The translations under genes and the position numbers were made by a program. Positions 1-8,159 of a stretch of 64,000 nucleotides of DNA are shown here, in pieces. Every line of letters begins with the position of its first letter. Positions within the stretch are counted from its first letter, which is position 1. The DNA is taken from assembly GCF_014189455.1 (NCBI RefSeq), contig NZ_CP050296.1, positions 3,096,001 to 3,160,000 on the forward strand, given 5' to 3'. The DNA comes from Mesorhizobium huakuii (lineage in GTDB: Bacteria; Pseudomonadota; Alphaproteobacteria; Rhizobiales; Rhizobiaceae). The notes under the pieces are model-generated. The model made no database searches, was not told the origin of the DNA, and saw only the letters and a program-made list of their open reading frames with translations.

Positions 1-670
1 GGAACGGCACTTCCGGCACGGGCAGCGACGGATCACGCTTGAAGGCCTCGAATGCCTTGACCACGTCCGGCAGCACCGCCACATCATGCGGCTTGCCGAT
101 CAGGTAGCCATAAAGCGCCTCACGCGACGCCGACTTCGGCTTCGGGTGAACCATCTTGATGACATCGGCCAGCGACGGATCATTGCCGACCGCGGCCCGC
201 ATGATCTCGAAGTCGGCCGCCTGCTCAAGCCACGCCTGGACAAGCCGCTTCGGCCGCGTGCCGAGCGACTTGCGCCCGGTGGCGCCCGAACGCATGACCT
301 GCACGAAGTTGCGCAGCATCTTGCCGTTCCTGACGATACGCCCGAAAGCCCGGTTGAACTCGTCACCCTGCATCGCGGACAGAACGGCCAGCAGCAGTGC
401 CGGCATGTCCTTCATGTAGCCCTGCTCGGAAGCGTGGACGGCGGTGCGCGCCAGGAACCCCGGCTCGACCTGCCACGCCAGCTTCAGCACTTCGTCCAGC
501 TGCTCACGCGGCTCGGCATAGAAGGTCGCGTTGAACGTGCCCGTCGCCGCTAGCTGCGCCAGGGCCTGATGCGGCGACAGGCGGTAAGCCCTGGCGCCTT
601 CACGGTTCCTGGCATCAGCCGGCGGGAGCAGCTTTCCTGCAATCGTCGCAAACACGGATTTGTTCGCCAT
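1..670 (-). CDS. rsr: TROVE-domain (Ro60/Rsr-like) RNA-binding protein, partial
   Basis: The reverse strand is open from an ATG at 670 to the left edge, so 223 N-terminal codons are present and the C-terminus lies outside. It begins MANKSVFATIAGKLLPPA and contains blocks typical of the TROVE HEAT-repeat ring (NREGARAYRLSPHQALAQLA, GRIVRNGKMLRNFVQVMRSG, MVHPKPKSASREALYGYLIG). Ro60/Rsr proteins bind misfolded RNAs and Y RNAs and work with exoribonucleases or the RtcB/RtcA RNA-repair enzymes. An AAGGA ribosome site precedes the start. It is divergent from rtcR and has a sigma54 promoter in front, so it is probably the first gene of an rtc operon continuing to the left. Family assignment is confident; linkage to rtcB/rtcA cannot be seen here. 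Confidence 0.85.
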   Translation of the reverse strand, partial: MANKSVFATIAGKLLPPADARNREGARAYRLSPHQALAQLAATGTFNATFYAEPREQLDEVLKLAWQVEPGFLARTAVHASEQGYMKDMPALLLAVLSAMQGDEFNRAFGRIVRNGKMLRNFVQVMRSGATGRKSLGTRPKRLVQAWLEQAADFEIMRAAVGNDPSLADVIKMVHPKPKSASREALYGYLIGKPHDVAVLPDVVKAFEAFKRDPSLPVPEVPF

Positions 671-703
671 TGTTCTCATCCTTCATTTTCACACCAGCAT
701 CAT

Positions 704-719
704 TGCAGGCAGCGTGCCA
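704..719 (-). promoter_or_regulatory. sigma54 (-24/-12) promoter of the TROVE operon
   Basis: The reverse strand reads TGGCACGCTGCCTGCA, matching the RpoN consensus TGGCACG-N4-TTGCA except for one T to C change, with the essential GG and GC at correct spacing. The predicted transcript start is near 692, about 22 nt before the ATG at 670. This fits activation by the neighbouring RtcR. Confidence 0.8.
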
Positions 720-805
720 GTTTGAAGAATGAGCGCGTATCGATCCGCTCAAATTCAGCTAGTTATTTGATTCAACAAGGAAATAAAAACGAGCTGACAG
801 CTATG

Positions 806-830
806 CTCCCTCTGGCCTTGTCCAGGGGAG
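806..830. promoter_or_regulatory. imperfect inverted repeat, possible RtcR upstream activating site
   Basis: The arms CTCCC(T)CTGG and CCAGGGGAG flank a 6-nt spacer, with one bulged base. The repeat lies about 90-115 bp upstream of the sigma54 promoter in the divergent TROVE-rtcR spacer, where an enhancer-binding protein would be expected to bind. The assignment rests on position and symmetry only. Confidence 0.3.
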
Positions 831-878
831 AGCCTGTATAGTGATCTAAAAATCTCGCAACTTATATCACAGGATAAA

Positions 879-2477
879 ATGAAACGACGCGTTGCGATTG
901 GCATTCTCGGCACAACGCTCGATGCCGGCCGTACCGAAGACCGCTGGCGGAAGTGGCGGCCAACGGTTGCGCTGTGCCAGCAGCCGGGATTGTTCATCGA
1001 TCGGCTGGAGCTCATCCATGGGACCCAGTCGCGGCAACTGGCCACGCAAATCATTGCCGACATCGAGCAGGTCTCGCCCGCCACCGAGGTCAGGCCGCAT
1101 CTGATCAGCATGCGCGACCCCTGGGATTTCAGCGAGGTCTACACTGGCCTGCGCGATTTCGCCCGCGCCTATCAATTCGATCCGGAGAAGGAAGACTACC
1201 TCGTCAACATCACCACCGGCACCCATGTCGCGCAGATCTGCTGGTTCCTGCTCACCGAGGCGCACTTCATCCCGGCGCGGCTGCTACAGCTTTCGCCGCG
1301 CAAGGAGGGGCGTGACGAGGACGTCTCCGGCAGCCATTCAATCATCGACCTCGATCTGTCGCGATACGATGCGATCGCCACGCGCTTCACCGCCGAGCAC
1401 GACGAGGCGACATCCTTCCTGAAGTCGGGCATTGCCACCCGCAATCCCGCGTTCAACCAGATGATCGACCAGATCGAGAAGGTGACGATCCGCTCGCGCG
1501 CGCCGGTTTTGCTCACCGGCCCGACAGGCGCGGGCAAGTCGCAGCTGGCCAGGCGTATCTACGAGCTCAAGAAAGCACAGCGACAGGTTTCCGGCGCCTT
1601 CATCGAGGTCAATTGCGCGACTTTGCGCGGCGACCAGGCGATGTCGACCCTTTTCGGTCACGTCAAGGGCGCCTTCACCGGCGCCCAGAACGAGCGTGCC
1701 GGGCTGATGAAGTCGGCCAACAAGGGCGTGCTGTTCCTCGACGAGATCGGCGAGCTTGGCCCCGACGAGCAGGCCACGTGCCTGCGCGCCATCGAGGAAA
1801 AGCGCTTCCTGCCGGTCGGCGCCGACCAGGACGTGATGTCGGATTTCCAGCTTCTGGCCGGCACCAACCGCGATCTGTCGATCGGCGTGAAGGAGGGCAA
1901 GTTCCGCGAGGATCTTTTTGCGCGCCTGAACCTGTGGACCTTCCAGCTGCCGGCGCTGCGAGACCGCAAGGAAGACATCGAGCCGAACCTCGACTTCGAG
2001 CTGCGCCGCTTCGGCGAGCGGGAGGGACAGAACGCCACCTTCAATAAGGAAGCCCGTGACCTCTATCTGAAATTCGCCGTGGCGCCGGAGGCGATGTGGC
2101 GCGCCAATTTCCGCGATCTCTCGGCCTCGGTGACCCGCATGGCGACACTGGCGCCGCTCGGCCGCATCAACGAGGAGACGGTGCGCGACGAGATCGAACG
2201 TCTGGCCAAACTCTGGCGTGCCGGTGAGGCCGACGACCGGGAGGCCATTCTTGGGGAGGTGCTCGGTCCCGAGCGGCAAAGCCAGATCGACATTTTCGAC
2301 CGGGCGCAGCTGGCAACCGTGATGGCGGTCTGCCGCGACAGCAATTCGATCAGCGCCGCCGGCCGGAAACTTTTTGCCGTCTCGCGGCTGCAGAAGACCA
2401 GCGGCAACGATGCCGACCGGCTGCGCAAATATCTCATGCGCTTCGACCTCAGCTTCGAGGACATCGCCCGGAAGTGA
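879..2477 (+). CDS. rtcR: RtcR, sigma54-dependent activator of the RNA-repair operon
   Basis: This 532-residue protein has the RtcR layout. An N-terminal CARF-like ligand-sensing domain (about 1-180, beginning MKRRVAIGILGTTLDAG) is followed by an AAA+ sigma54-activation domain with Walker A GPTGAGKS (214-221), the sigma54-contacting GAFTGA loop (264-269) and Walker B LFLDEIGE. A helix-turn-helix region lies at the C-terminus. In characterised systems RtcR senses RNA damage products through its N-terminal domain and switches on rtcBA with or without rsr. The divergent TROVE gene with a sigma54 promoter supports the same role here. All core AAA+ motifs are intact. Confidence 0.95.
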   Translation: MKRRVAIGILGTTLDAGRTEDRWRKWRPTVALCQQPGLFIDRLELIHGTQSRQLATQIIADIEQVSPATEVRPHLISMRDPWDFSEVYTGLRDFARAYQFDPEKEDYLVNITTGTHVAQICWFLLTEAHFIPARLLQLSPRKEGRDEDVSGSHSIIDLDLSRYDAIATRFTAEHDEATSFLKSGIATRNPAFNQMIDQIEKVTIRSRAPVLLTGPTGAGKSQLARRIYELKKAQRQVSGAFIEVNCATLRGDQAMSTLFGHVKGAFTGAQNERAGLMKSANKGVLFLDEIGELGPDEQATCLRAIEEKRFLPVGADQDVMSDFQLLAGTNRDLSIGVKEGKFREDLFARLNLWTFQLPALRDRKEDIEPNLDFELRRFGEREGQNATFNKEARDLYLKFAVAPEAMWRANFRDLSASVTRMATLAPLGRINEETVRDEIERLAKLWRAGEADDREAILGEVLGPERQSQIDIFDRAQLATVMAVCRDSNSISAAGRKLFAVSRLQKTSGNDADRLRKYLMRFDLSFEDIARK

Positions 2478-2556
2478 CAGGTATTTTGGTAAGGCGCGCG
2501 AAAGCGGCGCACCGGCATGCGCAGGGTGAGCCCACGACGCTAAGACCCACCGGGGA

Positions 2557-2715
2557 TTATTCGAAATACTCAAGAATGATGATGTAGCCAGCTAAGACAG
2601 GCAACCTGACATCGTCATGGTACTCTCTGTTGATTACTTCGCGCTCCGGCTGCCAGATGACGTTAACGACGCGACCGCCGTTGTCAGCAGCCTCATTGAG
2701 CTTCAAGTGAAGCAC
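2557..2715 (-). CDS. small hypothetical protein or gene remnant
   Basis: The frame is open from a TGA at 2776-2778 to TAA at 2557. It would encode up to 73 residues, but has no ATG; the best start is a GTG at 2715, giving 52 residues (VLHLKLNEAADNGGRVVNVI...). Upstream codons in the same frame encode a CETC motif. The peptide looks protein-like (alternating hydrophobic end, LAGYIIILEYFE) but I do not recognise it. It may be the 3' remnant of a longer gene. Confidence 0.35.
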   Translation of the reverse strand: MLHLKLNEAADNGGRVVNVIWQPEREVINREYHDDVRLPVLAGYIIILEYFE

Positions 2716-2844
2716 CCTGGCGTCGTCGGGGCAAGTCTCACAGCATAGCGCAATGGCATTGGACCTCCCATGGGTTCAGTTTAGGTGGATCGCGACAAGC
2801 GACGGCCTCAAAATTTCAGACCGGGACACTATCCACTTTCCCGC

Positions 2845-2872
2845 TTGACTGACCAGCCGGACCGAATACCCT
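2845..2872 (+). promoter_or_regulatory. sigma70-like promoter of the amide operon
   Basis: TTGACT (2845-2850), a 16-bp spacer and TACCCT (2867-2872) form a reasonable housekeeping promoter. Transcription would start near 2879, giving a leader of about 95 nt that folds into the hairpins and terminator described next. The -10 match is weak. Confidence 0.45.
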
Positions 2873-2883
2873 AAGGCCAAATA

Positions 2884-2917
2884 CCGGCTCTGATCGCCGG
2901 GCGGCAAGAATGCCTCG
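2884..2917 (+). promoter_or_regulatory. paired leader hairpins, possible ANTAR (AmiR) RNA target
   Basis: Two small hairpins sit immediately before the terminator. CCGGC/GCCGG encloses a 7-nt loop (2884-2900), and GGC-AAGAAT-GCC (2903-2914) has a hexaloop. ATGCCTCG at 2910-2917 is repeated at 2919-2926, where it is the 5' arm of the terminator, so alternative pairing is possible. ANTAR proteins bind two adjacent hairpins and prevent terminator formation. The loops do not match the usual A1/G4 hexaloop cleanly, so this is a candidate only. Confidence 0.4.
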
Positions 2918-2918
2918 T

Positions 2919-2960
2919 ATGCCTCGCCCTTTGCGGCGCTGGCTGCGGGGCATTTTCATT
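2919..2960 (+). terminator. intrinsic terminator/attenuator ahead of amiC
   Basis: ATGCCTCGC (2919-2927) pairs with GCGGGGCAT (2945-2953) over nine base pairs with one G-U, followed by TTTTCATTT. It lies between the promoter and the first gene of the operon on the same strand, so it can only act as an attenuator. Read-through would need an antiterminator, and the operon encodes one (AmiR). Confidence 0.65.
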
Positions 2961-2973
2961 TCTGGGGTCCTGT

Positions 2974-4068
2974 TTGAAGCGGCGCATCGAGATCGGCATC
3001 CTCTATTCCCGTTCGGGCAGCTATCAGCTCGTCTCCGATGCGTGCCGCATGGGCGCCATGCGCGCCATCGCCGACATCAATGCCGACCGCGGCTCAGGTA
3101 TCGAGCTGGTGCCGGTCGAGCGCGATCCGCAAAGCAATGCCGACCGCTACGCGACGCTCTGCGAGGACATTTTCAAGACCAGCAGCGCCCGCCACGTCGT
3201 CGGCTGCGTCACCTCCTGGAGCCGCAAGGAGACCATCCCTGTGCTGGAGAAGGCGGGCGGCATGCTCTGGTACGCCTGTCCCTATGAGGGCTTCGAGGCC
3301 AATGAGCATGTCGTCTACATGCACGCCTGCCCCAACCAGCACCTGGTGCCGCTGATGGCGCATGTCGTGCCGCGCTTCGGCGCCAATGGCTTCCTGCTCG
3401 GCTCGAACTATATCTGGGGCTGGGAGATGAACCGCGTGGCGCGCGACCTGATCGCGGACGCTGGTGGCAAGGTGCTGGGTGAGCGCTATCTGCGCGTCGG
3501 CGAGACCGATGTTTCGCGTCTAATCGCCGAGATCCGGGCGACACGGCCGAGCTTCATCCTCAACAATCTGATCGGCACCTCGTCCTACGCCTTTCTGGCC
3601 GCCTATCGCGATCTGGGCGACGAGGATGCGGCCTTCCGTCCGGAAAACTGCCCGGTCATCTCCTGTAACCTCACCGAGGGCGAACTGCCGGCGATCGGCG
3701 AAACGGGGAAGGGGCATTTGTCGGTCGGGCCGTATTTCGCGCCACGGCCGGCAGCGTTTGCCTCGTCCTTCGAGGCCTCCGCCTATGCCTCGGTGCAGGT
3801 GATGGCCGACGTGCTTGCGCGCGATCCTGAGGCCGGTCCAACGGAATTCTCGAAGATTTTCGCCGCACGGCGCTTTTCCACCCGGATCGGGCCGATCGCC
3901 ATCGACGCCCACACCCAGCACGCGACGCTGCCGGTCATCATCGGGCGGATCGCCGACGGCTTCTTCGAGGTCGTCAGCCGCGAGGACGAGGTCGCGCCGG
4001 ATCCCTATCTGTCGCGCTACGATCCCGCAAAGACATTTGGCCGTCCGCGCCTGCGGGTGGTGTCGTGA
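2974..4068 (+). CDS. amiC: AmiC-like amide-binding negative regulator
   Basis: This 364-residue periplasmic-binding-protein fold (Peripla_BP_5/AmiC type) has no signal peptide, so it should be cytoplasmic. It begins MKRRIEIGILYSRSGSYQLV, as AmiC relatives do; the start is TTG at 2974 with GGGG nine bases upstream, because no in-frame ATG fits. In Pseudomonas, AmiC sequesters AmiR and releases it when amide binds. The next gene is AmiR, overlapping by 4 bp (GTGA), which strongly supports this role over a transporter subunit. The exact ligand is not readable from sequence. Confidence 0.85.
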   Translation: MKRRIEIGILYSRSGSYQLVSDACRMGAMRAIADINADRGSGIELVPVERDPQSNADRYATLCEDIFKTSSARHVVGCVTSWSRKETIPVLEKAGGMLWYACPYEGFEANEHVVYMHACPNQHLVPLMAHVVPRFGANGFLLGSNYIWGWEMNRVARDLIADAGGKVLGERYLRVGETDVSRLIAEIRATRPSFILNNLIGTSSYAFLAAYRDLGDEDAAFRPENCPVISCNLTEGELPAIGETGKGHLSVGPYFAPRPAAFASSFEASAYASVQVMADVLARDPEAGPTEFSKIFAARRFSTRIGPIAIDAHTQHATLPVIIGRIADGFFEVVSREDEVAPDPYLSRYDPAKTFGRPRLRVVS

Positions 4069-4667
4069 CCAGGACGCCGCGCATCCCCAATCTCGGCGGC
4101 GCCAGGGCCTTCATCCTGCATCGCCCGCATCCGACGGTGCAGGCGATCACCCGGCAATTGTCGGCGATCGGCCTGGTCACGCTCGATTGCTGGCCGGAAC
4201 TGCCGCCCGAAGCGCTCGCGGCCGATTTCGTCTTCTTCGACGCCGATCTCGGGTTCGATGAGCAATTCCCGTGGAAAGCCGGCGAGGCGCCGATGCCGCT
4301 GGTGGCGCTGATCGGCTCCGAGGCGCCGGGCCGCATCGAATGGGCATTGTCGCACAAGGCCGACGCGCAACTCTTGAAGCCGGTCGGCACTGCCGGCGTC
4401 TACAGCGCGCTGCTGATCGCGCGGCAGAGTTTCGAGGCGCGAAAACATTTAGCCGGCGAAATCGCCTCGCTGCGCCAGCGCGTCGCCGAGCGGCAGACGA
4501 TCGTGCGCGCGGTGGCGGCACTGTCGAAGGGCACCGATGACGAGCGCGCCTATGCGCAGCTGCGCTCGCTGGCGATGAGCTGGCAGATCAGCGTCGAGGA
4601 TGCCGCGCGCCGGATCGTGGCGATGACGGATGAGGAAGGCGGCGATGACCAGTCCCATCGCGCCTGA
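4065..4667 (+). CDS. amiR: AmiR-like ANTAR-domain transcription antiterminator
   Basis: This 200-residue protein has a receiver-like pseudo-domain (about 15-125), a coiled-coil linker (KHLAGEIASLRQRVAERQ) and a C-terminal three-helix ANTAR RNA-binding domain (about 138-195, AYAQLRSLAMSWQISVEDAA). It starts at GTG overlapping the amiC stop. ANTAR proteins bind paired RNA hairpins and stop intrinsic termination. A terminator is present just before amiC, so the protein probably controls its own operon. Confidence 0.85.
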   Translation: MTRTPRIPNLGGARAFILHRPHPTVQAITRQLSAIGLVTLDCWPELPPEALAADFVFFDADLGFDEQFPWKAGEAPMPLVALIGSEAPGRIEWALSHKADAQLLKPVGTAGVYSALLIARQSFEARKHLAGEIASLRQRVAERQTIVRAVAALSKGTDDERAYAQLRSLAMSWQISVEDAARRIVAMTDEEGGDDQSHRA

Positions 4668-5553
4668 TCTGTCGGCAACAGTGCGCATGCCGGCCAAGCC
4701 GCGCGCCGGTGTCTGGCGCCGGCTGGTCAGGCGCCGTCTGGCTCTGCTCGGCCTGGTGATCGTCGCCATTGTCGTCGCCGGCGCCGTTCTGGCGCCTTGG
4801 CTGACCGGCTACGATCCCAACGAGCAGATGTTCGACGGCCTGACCATCGAGGGCTCGCCGCTGCCGCCGGATGGCAAATTCTGGCTCGGCACCGACCTGC
4901 TCGGCCGCGACCTGTTGACCCGCATCCTCTATGGCGCCCGCACCTCGCTGATCATCGGCATCGTTGCCAATGGCGTGGCGCTTTTCATCGGTACGCTGGT
5001 CGGCGTCACCGCCGGCTATTTCCGCGGCTGGGTCGGCAGTGCGCTGATGCGTTTCACCGATCTGATGATGGCGTTTCCGGCGTTGCTGCTTGCTATTTGC
5101 CTGGCGGCGGTGTTCCAGCCGAGCCTGTGGATCGTCGCCATGGTCATTGCGCTGGTCAACTGGGTGCAGACGGCGCGCGTCATCTACACCGAGACCTCCT
5201 CGCTCGCCGAACGCGAGTTCATCGATGCCGAGCGCACCATCGGCGCCGGCGCGCCGCGCATCCTGTTTCGCCACATCCTGCCGCATCTCCTGCCGACCAT
5301 CATCGTCTGGGGCACGCTTGGCATTTCGACCACGGTGCTGCTCGAAGCGACGCTCTCCTTCCTCGGTATCGGCGTGCAGCCGCCGACCGCGTCGTGGGGC
5401 AACATCATCTTCGAGAACCAGACCTATTTCCAGGCAGCACCCTGGCTGGTGTTCTTCCCGGGTGCCGCGATCCTGGCGCTGGCACTGGCCTTCAACCTGA
5501 TCGGCGACGCGCTGCGCGACATACTCGACCCGACGCAGAGGGGTCGGGCATGA
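4645..5553 (+). CDS. dipeptide/amide-type ABC transporter permease (DppC family)
   Basis: This 302-residue inner-membrane permease has an N-terminal OppC-type region, a first membrane segment near residues 30-50 and the EAA loop typical of binding-protein-dependent permeases (IDAERTIGAGAPRILFRHIL). The start at 4645 has a strong GAGGAAGG site and overlaps the amiR end by 23 bp. Neighbours supply the partner permease, binding protein and ATPases. It is probably dedicated to an amide or related small compound because it sits between amiR and an amidase gene. Confidence 0.88.
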   Translation: MTSPIAPDLSATVRMPAKPRAGVWRRLVRRRLALLGLVIVAIVVAGAVLAPWLTGYDPNEQMFDGLTIEGSPLPPDGKFWLGTDLLGRDLLTRILYGARTSLIIGIVANGVALFIGTLVGVTAGYFRGWVGSALMRFTDLMMAFPALLLAICLAAVFQPSLWIVAMVIALVNWVQTARVIYTETSSLAEREFIDAERTIGAGAPRILFRHILPHLLPTIIVWGTLGISTTVLLEATLSFLGIGVQPPTASWGNIIFENQTYFQAAPWLVFFPGAAILALALAFNLIGDALRDILDPTQRGRA

Positions 5554-6470
5554 TCGCCTATCTCGGCCGCCGCCTGATCCAGTCGCTGCTCATCCTGCTC
5601 GGTGTCTCGCTGATCACCTTTGCGCTGCTCTATCTCCTGCCGGCCGACCCGGTGCGCCAGATCGCCGGCCGCAGCGCCACGCCGCAGACGGTCGAGAACA
5701 TCCGCCAGCAGCTCGGCCTCGACCAGCCCTTCATCGTCCAGTACTGGCACTATCTCACCAGGCTCGTCAGTGGCGATCTCGGCCGCTCCTACATCCAGCG
5801 CTCCGAAGTCACCGAGCTGATCGTCTCGCGCCTGCCGGCGAGCCTGCTTCTGATGCTCGGCGCCATCCTGTGCGAGCTGCTGATTGGGCTCTCCATGGGC
5901 CTGATCGCCGCCGTCAAGCGCGGCACGGCGACCGACCAGACGCTGATGGTCGCCTCCTTCGTCGGCGTCTCGGCGCCGCAATTCGTTGTCGGGCTTTTGC
6001 TGCTCTACGTCTTTGCGGTGCGGCTGAGCTGGTTTCCGATCGGCGGCTACGGCACCTGGCGCCATCTTGTGCTGCCGTCGCTGACCATGGGCATACTCGG
6101 CGCCGGCTGGTACGCGCGCATGATGCGCTCGTCGATGATCGACGTGCTGCGCCAGGATTATGTCCGCACGGCCCGCGCCAAGGGCCTGGCGCGTAGCGCC
6201 ATCATTTTCCGCCATGCGCTGCCCAACGCCATCCTGCCGGTCATCGCCATGATCGGCATCGACATCGGCATCTTCATGGGTGGCATCGTCGTCGTCGAAA
6301 GCGTGTTCGGCTGGCCCGGCATCGGCCAGCTTGCCTGGCAGGCCATCCAGCGGGTCGACATCCCGATCATCATGGGCGTCACGCTGGTCTCGGCCTTCGC
6401 CATCGTGCTCGGCAATCTCTTGGCCGACATCATCGCGCCCTTCATCGACCCCCGTATCAAACTCAGATGA
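5550..6470 (+). CDS. dipeptide/amide-type ABC transporter permease (DppB family)
   Basis: This 306-residue permease starts at an ATG overlapping the previous stop by 4 bp. It has the DppB N-terminus (MIAYLGRRLIQSLLILLGVS), about six membrane segments, and the EAA motif region (RTARAKGLARSAIIFRHALP). It forms the membrane channel with the preceding permease. Gene order permease C then B is the reverse of the classical dppBC order. Confidence 0.9.
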   Translation: MIAYLGRRLIQSLLILLGVSLITFALLYLLPADPVRQIAGRSATPQTVENIRQQLGLDQPFIVQYWHYLTRLVSGDLGRSYIQRSEVTELIVSRLPASLLLMLGAILCELLIGLSMGLIAAVKRGTATDQTLMVASFVGVSAPQFVVGLLLLYVFAVRLSWFPIGGYGTWRHLVLPSLTMGILGAGWYARMMRSSMIDVLRQDYVRTARAKGLARSAIIFRHALPNAILPVIAMIGIDIGIFMGGIVVVESVFGWPGIGQLAWQAIQRVDIPIIMGVTLVSAFAIVLGNLLADIIAPFIDPRIKLR

Positions 6471-6515
6471 GCATCAAGCTCAAACCAGAAAACAATCAGA
6501 GAAAGGGAACACGAC

Positions 6516-8159
6516 ATGAAAAGATTTCTGGCCACCACCGTGGCGGCATCGGCGCTGGCGCTGATGCTCGGCATGGCAAGCGCCCGCGCCGAGGACACCA
6601 TCGATCCCAACGCCAAGCAGGGCGGCGCCATCACCATCACCTACAAGGACGATGTCGCGACGCTCGATCCGGCGATCGGCTATGACTGGCAGAACTGGTC
6701 GATGATCAAGAGCCTGTTCGATGGGCTGATGGACTACGAACCGGGCACCACCAACCTCAAGCCCGACCTTGCCGAAAGCTACGAGATTTCGCCGGACGGC
6801 AAGACCTTCACCTTCAAGCTGCGCCACGGCGTGAAATTCCACAATGGCCGCGAAATGACCGCCGACGACGTGAAATATTCGCTCGACCGCGTCACCAACC
6901 CGAAGACGCAGAGCCCCGGCGCCGGCTTCTTCGGCTCGATCAAGGGCTATGACGATGTCGCCGCCGGCAAGGCGACAAGCCTCGCCGGCGTCACCGTCGT
7001 CGACCCCTACACGGTCAAGTTCGAACTGACCCGCCCCGACGCCACCTTCCTGCATGTCATGGCCATCAACTTCTCGCATGTCGTGCCGAAGGAAGAGGTC
7101 GAGAAATACGGCGCCGATTTCGGCAAGCATCCTGTCGGCACCGGTGCCTTCAAGCTCGCCGAGTGGACGCTTGGCCAGCGCATCGTCTTCGAGCGCAATC
7201 CGGATTACTGGCACAAGGGCCTGCCGCATCTCGACAAGATCACCTTCGAGATCGGCCAGGAGCCGATCGTGGCGCTGTTGCGCCTGCAGAAGGGCGAGAT
7301 CGACGTGCCCGGCGACGGCATTCCGCCGGCAAAATTCCAGGAAGTGATGGCCGATCCCGAGCAGAAGGCGCGCGTCGTCGAAGGCGGCCAGCTGCACACC
7401 GGCTACGTCACCATGAACACCACCATGGCGCCGTTCGACAATGTGAAGGTGCGCCAGGCCGTCAACATGGCGATCAACAAGGCGCGCATCATCCAGATCA
7501 TCAACGGCCGCGCCGTGCCGGCCAACCAGCCGCTGCCGCCGTCGATGCCGGGCTACGACAAGGCGTTCAAAGGCTATCCCTATGATGTCGCCAAGGCCAA
7601 GGCGCTGCTGGCCGAGGCCGGCCATCCTGACGGCTTCGACACGCAATTGTTCGCCATGAACACCGACCCCAACCCGCGCATCGCCCAGGCGATCCAGCAG
7701 GATCTTGCGGCGATCGGCATCAAGGCCAGCATCCAGTCGCTCGCCCAGGCCAACGTCATCGCCGCCGGCGGCGACAAGGCCGGCGCGCCGATGATCTGGT
7801 CGGGCGGCATGGCCTGGATCGCCGATTTCCCCGATCCGTCGAACTTTTATGGCCCGATCCTCGGCTGCGCCGGCGCGGTGCCCGGTGGCTGGAACTGGTC
7901 GTGGTATTGCAACAAGGATCTCGACGCCAAGGCGGCCGAGGCCGACTCGGTGGTTGACCCGGCGAAGGCCGTCGAGCGCGACAAGATGTGGAGCGCTATC
8001 TACGACAAGATCATGGAAGACGCGCCCTGGGCGCCGGTCTTCAACGAGCAGCGCTTCACCATGAAATCGGCCCGCATGGGCGGCGCCGACAACCTCTATG
8101 TCGACCCGGTCCATATCCCGATCAACTATGACAATGTGTACGTAAAAGATGTGCAATAG
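6516..8159 (+). CDS. periplasmic solute-binding protein of the amide-type ABC transporter (DppA/OppA family)
   Basis: This 547-residue SBP_bac_5 family protein has a clear Sec signal peptide (MKRFLATTVAASALALMLG... cut near ASARA-ED). The family motif region (LKPDLAESYEISPDGKTFTF) and the lobe sequence VKFHNGREMTADDVKYSLDR are intact. It should capture the substrate in the periplasm for the two permeases upstream. A good GAAAGGG ribosome site lies before the ATG. It could bind a short peptide, an amide or a nickel chelate; the operon favours an amide. Confidence 0.88.
   Translation: MKRFLATTVAASALALMLGMASARAEDTIDPNAKQGGAITITYKDDVATLDPAIGYDWQNWSMIKSLFDGLMDYEPGTTNLKPDLAESYEISPDGKTFTFKLRHGVKFHNGREMTADDVKYSLDRVTNPKTQSPGAGFFGSIKGYDDVAAGKATSLAGVTVVDPYTVKFELTRPDATFLHVMAINFSHVVPKEEVEKYGADFGKHPVGTGAFKLAEWTLGQRIVFERNPDYWHKGLPHLDKITFEIGQEPIVALLRLQKGEIDVPGDGIPPAKFQEVMADPEQKARVVEGGQLHTGYVTMNTTMAPFDNVKVRQAVNMAINKARIIQIINGRAVPANQPLPPSMPGYDKAFKGYPYDVAKAKALLAEAGHPDGFDTQLFAMNTDPNPRIAQAIQQDLAAIGIKASIQSLAQANVIAAGGDKAGAPMIWSGGMAWIADFPDPSNFYGPILGCAGAVPGGWNWSWYCNKDLDAKAAEADSVVDPAKAVERDKMWSAIYDKIMEDAPWAPVFNEQRFTMKSARMGGADNLYVDPVHIPINYDNVYVKDVQ

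Noticed and set aside
1338..2573. Long reverse-strand open frame (411 codons) opposite rtcR
   Set aside because: It is antisense to the clearly conserved RtcR gene, of unnatural composition, and a product of the high-GC codon pattern.
2800..2845. Insertion-sequence end upstream of the amide operon
   Set aside because: The stretch looked like a transposon end but I could not match it to a family or find a partner end.
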